A DNA stretch of 64,000 nt from Lycium barbarum. Taxonomy: Eukaryota > Streptophyta > Magnoliopsida > Solanales > Solanaceae. Position 1 is the stretch's first letter. The number at the start of each line of letters is the position of its first letter. Below, piece after piece: positions 57,762 to 64,000 of the stretch. Under the pieces are notes generated by a model. That model saw only the letters and a list, made by a program, of their open reading frames with translations, was not told where the DNA came from and ran no database searches. Made by a program: the position numbers and the translations under genes. Where the stretch lies: contig NC_083348.1 in the NCBI RefSeq assembly GCF_019175385.1, positions 44,600,950 to 44,664,949 of the forward strand, read 5' to 3'.

Positions 57762-58666
57762 TTAGCCTCTCTGGTGAACCTCATCCTTGAAAAGCCATTC
57801 TTTTAAAGATCCATTTTCCATGAACTCAAAAACAAGATAGGATAGTTGATGATGCTTACATACACCAGTGAGGCTGATTAAATTGAAATGATTGATATTT
57901 GCATGGAATTTATCCTCTTTAGATATATCTGTCCTCATCTCCTTGATGGCCAGCAGTTTTCCTCTAAGGACCCCTTTATAAACATAATTACTAAGTCTTC
58001 TTCGCGAGCTGAAGTTTTCAGTTACAGCCACCAGTTCTTCAAATTAATAGACTTTAATCAGTTGATCCATACTAACTATATTTTCCAGGAAATGTTCTGG
58101 TAAATTCCAGTTTTGTTTCCCTTCTCTTCCTTTCCCAAGCACTTCACATCTTTCGTTCTCCTTTTTGTGTTTTAAGACAATGAACCAGGTAAAACAGAGG
58201 ACTGCAAGGGAAACACCAATTCCTACCCCAATAAAAAGACTGATGTATGATATTTTGTGCTTAGAAGGGTAAAAGATTTCAGTCTGTGCTCTCTTAATAG
58301 TCCTTGTTTGGAAGCTTGAAGGTTCTTTTGGTAGAGGAATCAATATAGTTGTGAACGGATTAAGAACTGAATTTTCAGATAATCCATTTGCATATGCTGT
58401 ACTTTGACTATTGACACTGAACTGCGCGCTAATGGTAGAAACGTTGCCCCCCCAAGTAACCAAATAAGTTACCAGATATTTCACACCATTTCTTGTTTGA
58501 TCCCTTATAGGACAGGCACATCTGAGTGGTACCCGCAAATTTAGACCCAGAACCAGATCCATTGAGTTGATATCTATAGGCCCTTTATGATCCCCGGATC
58601 TGCCTTGATGCAGGGGTATAATTTCTCTTAACTGTGCACATTCAGCGTACTTGTAGGAGCAGGCCT
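57762..58666 (-). pseudogene. LysM receptor-like kinase fragment (LYK4/LYK5-like) captured in CACTA
   Basis: LYK4/5 proteins are plasma-membrane co-receptors for chitin or related glycans in plant immunity. On the minus strand one frame runs from about 58666 to 57762 with a single in-frame TAA at about 58044, after MDQLIKVY. It gives LRVPLRCACP and KYLVTYLVTWGGNVSTISAQ (LysM region), PFTTILIPLP, a transmembrane segment (ISLFIGVGIGVSLAVLCF), a juxtamembrane basic stretch, and the kinase N-lobe with AIKEM (the ATP-binding Lys), NHFNLISLTGVC and YLVFEFMENGSLKEWL (hinge). The rest of the kinase, including the HRD and DFG motifs, is absent, as are the signal peptide and the first LysM units. No start fits. 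It lies antisense to the transposase genes. A transduplicated host fragment is the best reading. Confidence 0.87.
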
Positions 58667-58781
58667 TTCCTCATATCTGCTAGGCTCTTGTGTTGTATTC
58701 CTTAACTTAGGTAAGGGTCTATCATACTTCTCAACCACTGATGCCTATCACAATAGACAGGAATTAACTACTTATTATCCT

Positions 58782-59388
58782 TTTTTTTAACACTGTAAAT
58801 ATTACCATTGACTAAACAAAAAGATTGAAAACCTAAAGAGCACCTACAATCACCCCCACTTGGTAGTGACCTTAAGCCTCCAGCAGAACCAGCAAACTAA
58901 TTACACAAGTATTTTATGCATAATTCCTCTACATCTATGCAATTTCTTATACAAGTAAGGTAAAGTTAATCTATCAAATATTTCCTTCTTTATCTGTGTT
59001 ACCACTCCCTCTGTATGTACATGTGAGCCTTGAAAAAATTTCCCATTCCGAGCCATCCAAGTATGGCAAATCATTGCCCTCCAAACTGCAGCAACAACTT
59101 CCTTTTGCATTTGCTTCCAATGCTACCTTTTTATACTGGCAAAAACTTTGATTAACAGGTCCATGCTGCAGTTGAATGCCAACCCATTGTAACAAAGCCT
59201 ACCTAATAGTCTTGAACCAAACACACTCAACAAACAAAAGTGTTGTGAAGTCTCCGAAGTAGCAGAATTACACAAGCAGCAGTTTAAATCATCCACTGGA
59301 ATGTGCAACTTTAGGAATCTTCCTTTAACAGTCGACCACACAATAAACCTATGTTTAGGTTGTGCTCCAAATCAGTTCAGCAGCATCC
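58782..59388 (-). mobile_element. 5'-truncated LINE with 15-16-bp TSD
   Basis: AACTACTTATTATCCT stands at 58766-58781 and again at 59389-59404. Between them on the minus strand is the end of a LINE ORF2: a zinc-finger RVT-type segment (CCLCNSATSETSQHF at about 59275-59230) and its usual tail (AAVWRAMICHTWMARNGKFF at about 59090-59030), in broken frames. The 3' A-tail appears as a T-run at 58781-58788 on the plus strand. The 607-bp length shows strong 5' truncation, typical of target-primed reverse transcription. Confidence 0.85.
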
Positions 59389-59497
59389 AACTACTTATTA
59401 TCCTGATATATGTCTTCTTGTAGAAAATACAAACTCTCATATTGACCAAAACAAAGAAATATTCTGAATAATGAAAAACAAAGGCTTAGTTGGATAG

Positions 59498-60190
59498 ATT
59501 TTTTTTTTTAATAAAGTCCACTAGGCATTTTGGTGCCTAGGGATAATTTTATAAAAATTCTCTCCAAACGAATCCGAAAGTCTTTACAAATTTAGCCAAA
59601 AAGGCTAATGAAAAATGATGCTCTTTTCTTTGTGTATCTCTGTAGCTGTCCTCCTCAAAATTGCCCTGAACTCACATTTTGTGCCTTTGTGAATTCCCTT
59701 GTATAGTCTAGTTGCTGCAAATCTTGGAAAACAGCTGCTTGCAACCTTTGCTTCCTCTTGTGTTGGCAAATCATCTATTCCCATATCCTTTCCTCTAGAT
59801 GTTAGATCAATGGGAAGATAACCTGCTCCAGCCTGCACCACATCATTTTCTAATTGGATAGAATCAATGGAATCAGTTGTGTTTTCAAAGTCAAAACAAG
59901 TTTGCACCACATCAGTGATACATGGTTGCTTCAAGTTTCCTGGTTTTCTGCAGAATCTCCATACAGACCTTAGCCCTGCAAAAAATAAAACATTGTTAGT
60001 GAAATTTTTTATCACCATACTCTCCTCCCATAGGACTTGAGTATGATAGTAAGTTCTTAATTTCATCCCATTACCAACAACCATCTTCAGAACCAACAGG
60101 ACAAGGTTCATTCTCCCCATAACCCAACTTCTCAACCAATGCCTGCTGCAAGAAGCAGGATTTCTGCATACTCTCTATAATTCCACCTTA
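59498..60190 (-). mobile_element. Second LINE-tailed insertion with an unidentified ORF
   Basis: A T-run at about 59498-59511 is followed by AATAAAGTCCACTAGGCATT and GCCTAGGGATAATTTTATAA, nearly the same tail as at 46197. On the minus strand an ORF of 176 codons (60135-59605) shows no family I can name; LPIDLTSRGKDMGIDDLP is its most distinctive stretch. Imperfect copies of ACAAAGAAATATTCTGARTAA flank it (about 59451-59471 and 60314-60334), too diverged to call a TSD. It may be a non-autonomous LINE relative or an ORF1 remnant. Confidence 0.45.
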
Positions 60191-61989
60191 GAACTAGCAG
60201 ATCCTATCTCCACACCAGTAGACACCGGATTATACTGCCTCTCAGCATAATCACCAGAAATTAATTGTATATCAAATGACTATATAAAAAAAAAACTCTT
60301 ATATCGACCTAAACAAAGAAATATTCTGAGTAATTAGAACCACATACTTGGTTGGACCGAAATTTATTTGTCAATATATCAAAAGGCTATCAAAACCATA
60401 GAGCTAAACATATATGAATCTATATATGCTGTTAGACCATCCTACTTGAAAGAATACTTGAAAAATAAGCAGTTATAGTTTATTAGAGTAAATGAAAGCT
60501 TTATTTACCTAATCCACTTTTAAAAGTTTAGGTGGAATACATTCTTATTTGCAATGGATGCAACATTTCATTAAGCTTAATGTTCTTTCCAGTTCTAGCT
60601 CTTGAAAACCAGGTTGCTTTTTTTTATTTTTTTATTTTTTATCTTTTATGAAAATAATTTGTTCACAAAGTTTGCACCTTCAGCTTCACATAAACACATA
60701 GTAGCGAGTCTTACAGTTTTAAAAGTTGATCAACGTTGTCTTCTAAGAATTGCATTATTTAGATATTTAGGAAATAAGTTGGTGTTTCTCTGTTCATTCT
60801 CATGTGATAGCTTTCTTGAACGTCCAGTAGTTTAGGCAAGAAGCACGACTCCCAAAGGTTATTTACACCTAGATGACAAAATGTCCCAACGATATGAAAA
60901 GCAGTGACATCAATATGAGCTCACTATTATTTTTGTTTATTATCAACAATGAGTTTAACTTCTATGCATTTTTACCAATGTCTAACTTTGTTGACACATG
61001 ATATAATTAAATATAACAAGCATACATATTTTTGCAACATCAGTTTTGTGGCTTACTGTTGTTTTGTTGACATACACACAGGATTTCTATTGTCTTCCAT
61101 TTTGTTTTGTTGCTAACAATCTTCATAGGATTTATCAAAAGCAGTTTTCTCCTATCTTCAAAATATCTCATCACAAGAAATTTTGTTTTTTGTCTTTAGA
61201 TTGTTGCTTCCATGTCACTGTTGTTGCATTTGCCTATTGAAATTCACATGTATTAATTCATATTCTCTTGAAGCTAGAATTATTAACTTGTACTAGGAGA
61301 TTAAATTTTTGTTCTTTCACTTTTAGAGAAATTTAGATATTCGGAGGTCGTTCTCTCAGTTTCCATATTTTACCTATATTTACTCATATTTATCCATATT
61401 CTTACCGGTCAAATTTGAACTGAAGCCAAATTTTACCCATTTAAAATATCACTCCCCAAGCTATTAAAACATGAGGGGCTGGATAAATATGGGCTCATTT
61501 TTCCGGCACTGTCTAGGACACATTTCTCTGTCTTTATTTTAGGAAAATTTTGTTGAACTATCCGGAGGAAATATAAGTTATTGTTCACGTGCTTTTTAAA
61601 AAATTTAATGTTTTGCATCCTTTCCGGTAAATATATTGAGGTCTTATGTTTCTTCTTTGGAGTTTATTCTTTGCAATTTCGTACATTGAACTTTTTTTTT
61701 TTACAGCTCAAGAATTTGAAGGATGAAGAGTCTATCGTTCAAGAAAGGAGCAAGTTGAAGTACAAGGCGACTTTTATAATATTAGGGGTGGTTTACAGAC
61801 AATATCTTATGTATAAATACTGCAATTTTTATCTTTTAGGAGTTGATAAAAATGGTATCCTAAAACTTGGATGGTATAGCTTTTTTTAATTCTTTGTATT
61901 AACAATAGAGTTTTATATGAATATTAATTATTTAGTATATTTTTGGATGTGTCTGTGTATTATTCAGTTGTATATTTTTTTTTACAACA
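60191..61989 (+). other. CACTA 3' region without recognised genes
   Basis: AT-rich sequence. TTTTTTTTTACAG|CTCAAGAATTTG near 61707 looks like a 3' splice site before a possible terminal exon (about 61708-61890, KNLKDEESIVQERSK in one frame). The ORFs here are short and show no family. Confidence 0.4.
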
Positions 61990-62039
61990 GTAAATAGAAA
62001 TGTGGTCTTTGTAGCTCTTTTACTATTGGTTTATAAGAT

Positions 62040-62424
62040 GGTGAAATGGCCATTAGCGATGGGAAATTTGGTCGTTAAAAGTATTACTGTTGAATGTAAC
62101 ACACAATTAACGAAAGGAATTTCGGTCGTTTAAAGTACTTGTATTGATGGATTAGTAGTTGTTGTGAAAAACATTTAACGACCGGCTGACATATTAGCGA
62201 AGGTAAATCTGGTCGCTAAAAAGGACATATAGCGATCGGATTTTTGGCCGTCGTTAATGTTCTTTTAACGACCGGACTGAAATCCGGTCGTTCACTTTTA
62301 ACGTCGAGGCTTTTAACGACCGGCGACGACCGGATAAAATCCGGTTGTTATTGACTTTTAACAACCGGATTTGGACTTTTAACGACTGCATTTCCCCTAG
62401 CTAAAGATCTTTTCTCTTGTAGTG
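62040..62424 (+). repeat. CACTA right subterminal repeats and terminal inverted repeat
   Basis: A dense array of TTTAACGACCGG and inverted CCGGTCGTT/CCGGTTGTT motifs (for example at about 62174, 62268, 62286, 62311, 62340 and 62358) precedes the terminus CTCTTGTAGTG. Head-to-head copies, such as ACGACCGGACTGAAATCCGG TCGT, can form hairpins. Confidence 0.85.
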
Positions 62425-62427
62425 TAC

Positions 62428-63200
62428 TAAGTGGATCCGCTTGTCTGTCTACCTATACCTGCGGGCATGAACGCAGTCCCCCAAGTAATAGGGGAGTCAG
62501 TACGGAAAATGTACTGAGTATGTAAGGCATAAGAGTAACATAAGTATAAGTATAAGAAACATGAACAAAATCTGGAACTCAAAGCTAAACTGACTGTCTG
62601 CGTAGATTTGTATGAACAAGTATCTGTATAACTGACAATGCCTCTGTGGACATATAATCTACATGCTCTCAATGATAACCATCCCCGTGTATATAAATAT
62701 AGGTCATAGTGCTGAGGAACGTTCAACCCGATCCATATTCGATATAATAGTGCTGAGGAACGTACGGCCCGATCCATATATCATCTAATAATGCCGAGGA
62801 GCGTACGGCCCGATCCATATATCATCATCAAGGTACAGCAGCTGATCAGGTGGTAATGCATATCTATTTTCCCATACCCCATGTACATATAATATACGCG
62901 TATATAACACCTTCTGGATATGGGTCAATATGCATATGTATATGAATGCAATGCATAACTGAAATGTTTACATAGAACTCTCGGAGTGACATAAGGCCAT
63001 ATTACCTCCGATGGACAACTGTTGAGCTAACATCATCAACACAAGTAATCTCAAGACCCATGAACACAAGGAACAATCATATGGGGTATAGGGACATCAA
63101 AGACTGAAATACTCCTAGTGCTTCTAAGAGTAAAGTAATATGGAATCTTATTTAATTGCTTGTTGGCTCATAACATAAGATCATACCAAAAGGAAGAAGG
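62428..63200 (-). mobile_element. Element A, 5' LTR, second part (minus strand)
   Basis: Continues the LTR broken by the CACTA element. The hairpin block begins about 30 bp in (about 62457-62517). It is itself interrupted at 63201 by LTR D. Confidence 0.85.
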
Positions 63201-64000
63201 TGTTATATCCCGTAATTTCGCATAATTGGAAAGTCTTGGAAATAATTAGAACTTGTATGTTATAAGGCAATATTTCGATTTTTGTTAATAGGCCTATGTT
63301 GTTTGTGGAAGTATTGGTGCGAAGACATCGGGGAAGGCCAAGGGCAAATTTGGAATTTCGGAAATTAGTTTCGGAAATTACAAAACGAGAATTTCAACGA
63401 ATTGGGCCAAGAAAAATTTGAAGAAAAATTCAAGCCCAAGACCATGGGGTGGCCGGCCATAGGCCTTGGCCCAAGCCCCATTTTAAATGGTCATGTGACT
63501 TACATGTGACATGGATTAAGATATATACTCCTTTGTACCTTAGAAACTTCAAGAAAGACAACAAAAATTTGAGAGCAAATCAAAAAGGGCCTTTCGGCCG
63601 AACCATATAGAAGAGAAAAAAAAATTCTAGCTTTGATTCTATCTTTAAAATCTTGTTCTTCTCATATTTGTAGCAAGTACAAGACACTCTCCGACGTAAT
63701 ACAATTTGTTTGGCGGAAGAATCACGTTTGCGGCAAATCGGAATTTTAAGAAAAAGGTAAGATTTTTATGTTTTATGTTATGGAATGGATATACATGTTA
63801 TGGTGATTAGAGTTGCATGAAGATTTTGGGAGTGTGGTGTATTTGTGTGTGGCGTGTGTGCGTGTGAAGGGTGTGTTTGGCCGAGAGCCATAGTGTAGTG
63901 GAAGGGAGGTGAATTTTATTTTGTTTAGCTTGTTAATTACGTCGTTGTGACAATTATGACTCAAATGAATGTTTACCGAGTTGAATTGGCATTGAAGTTG
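63201..64000 (+). mobile_element. LTR D, start of a plus-strand Gypsy-type element (runs off window)
   Basis: Starts TGTTATATCCCG and follows the sequence of solo LTR H over its first 800 bp. The candidate TSD is the preceding GAAGG (63196-63200); its partner is outside the window. Whether this is a solo LTR or a full element cannot be told. Confidence 0.85.

Larger units (their letters stand above)
44984..62424 (+). mobile_element. CACTA (En/Spm-type) DNA transposon, 17.4 kb, TSD TAC
   Basis: The left end CACTACAAGAAAATAGA and the right end ...TTTTCTCTTGTAGTG form terminal inverted repeats (CACTACAAGARAAAAGA-like), with the 3-bp TSD TAC at 44981-44983 and 62425-62427. Removing the element and one TAC rejoins the LTR of A, confirming both ends. 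Subterminal regions contain repeats of TTTTAACGACCGG in both orientations. The element carries a TNP2-type transposase and a Transposase_24-type protein on the plus strand, plus captured or inserted sequences on the minus strand. Both genes look intact, so the element may be autonomous. Confidence 0.95.

Noticed and set aside
57602..57784. 60-codon minus-strand ORF as the continuation of the LysM-RLK
   Set aside because: It is in a different frame and has no kinase motifs; the kinase similarity ends near 57780.
59605..60135. 176-codon minus-strand ORF as a host gene
   Set aside because: It sits next to a LINE-type tail and A-tract inside the CACTA and has no family I recognise; treated as part of a LINE-tailed insertion.
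1..64000. CRISPR arrays, bacterial operons, ribosome-binding sites
   Set aside because: Spliced genes, LTR retrotransposons and a CACTA element show this is plant nuclear DNA. The only arrays are simple or tandem repeats and subterminal motifs.

Overview
The window is plant nuclear heterochromatin-type DNA from an asterid, most likely a member of the Solanaceae. That assignment is inference, resting on the retroelement LTR types, a CACTA element with CACTACAAGAAAA ends, and a LYK4/5-like LysM receptor fragment. I see no intact host gene, tRNA or rRNA gene. Almost every base belongs to nested transposable elements, and the apparent long gaps are LTRs.

Nesting, oldest to youngest, read from target-site duplications (TSDs). 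Element A is a minus-strand Ty3/Gypsy element (gag-protease-RT 42317-44349, 5' LTR from 44552). It was hit by element B (5' LTR up to 2012, 3' LTR 39106-42316), by a 17.4-kb CACTA transposon (44984-62424, TSD TAC), and by an LTR starting at 63201 (D, runs off the window). Inside B sit a solo LTR E (2582-5747, TSD TAAAT) and a minus-strand non-coding LTR element F (7701-38549). Inside F's 3' LTR sits element G (10532-30208, TSD AACAC), and inside F's 5' LTR a solo LTR H (33035-35960, TSD AATGT). Inside G's 5' LTR sits I, an internally deleted element (12180-17606, TSD CTATT). Inside G's integrase sits a minus-strand solo LTR J (22731-26025, TSD ATTTC). The deepest stack is five levels: A > B > F > G > I.

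The CACTA element appears structurally complete: both termini, a TNP2-type transposase of about 1075 aa (three exons, 50981-54374) and a Transposase_24/TNP1-like protein of about 427 aa (six coding exons, 55490-57336), with canonical GT-AG introns and no internal stops. Its 3' part carries an antisense, stop-containing fragment of a LysM receptor-like kinase (57762-58666), interpreted as captured host sequence, and LINE-type insertions, one with a 15-16-bp TSD.

The most interesting signals are shared non-coding structures of the Gypsy-type elements. (1) A leader stem-loop about 45 nt after the primer-binding site is present in all five elements whose leader is visible. It has a roughly 14-bp stem and an 8-nt loop holding a 6-nt palindrome that changes as a palindrome between elements (GCGCGC, GTGCAC, GCCGGC), as expected of a kissing-loop dimer initiation site. 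(2) 5S rRNA-like sequences lie in the sense orientation within the internal regions of F and G. (3) A block of three adjacent hairpins occurs in every LTR, with a compensatory change in one stem. (4) A hairpin lies just upstream of the polypurine tract.
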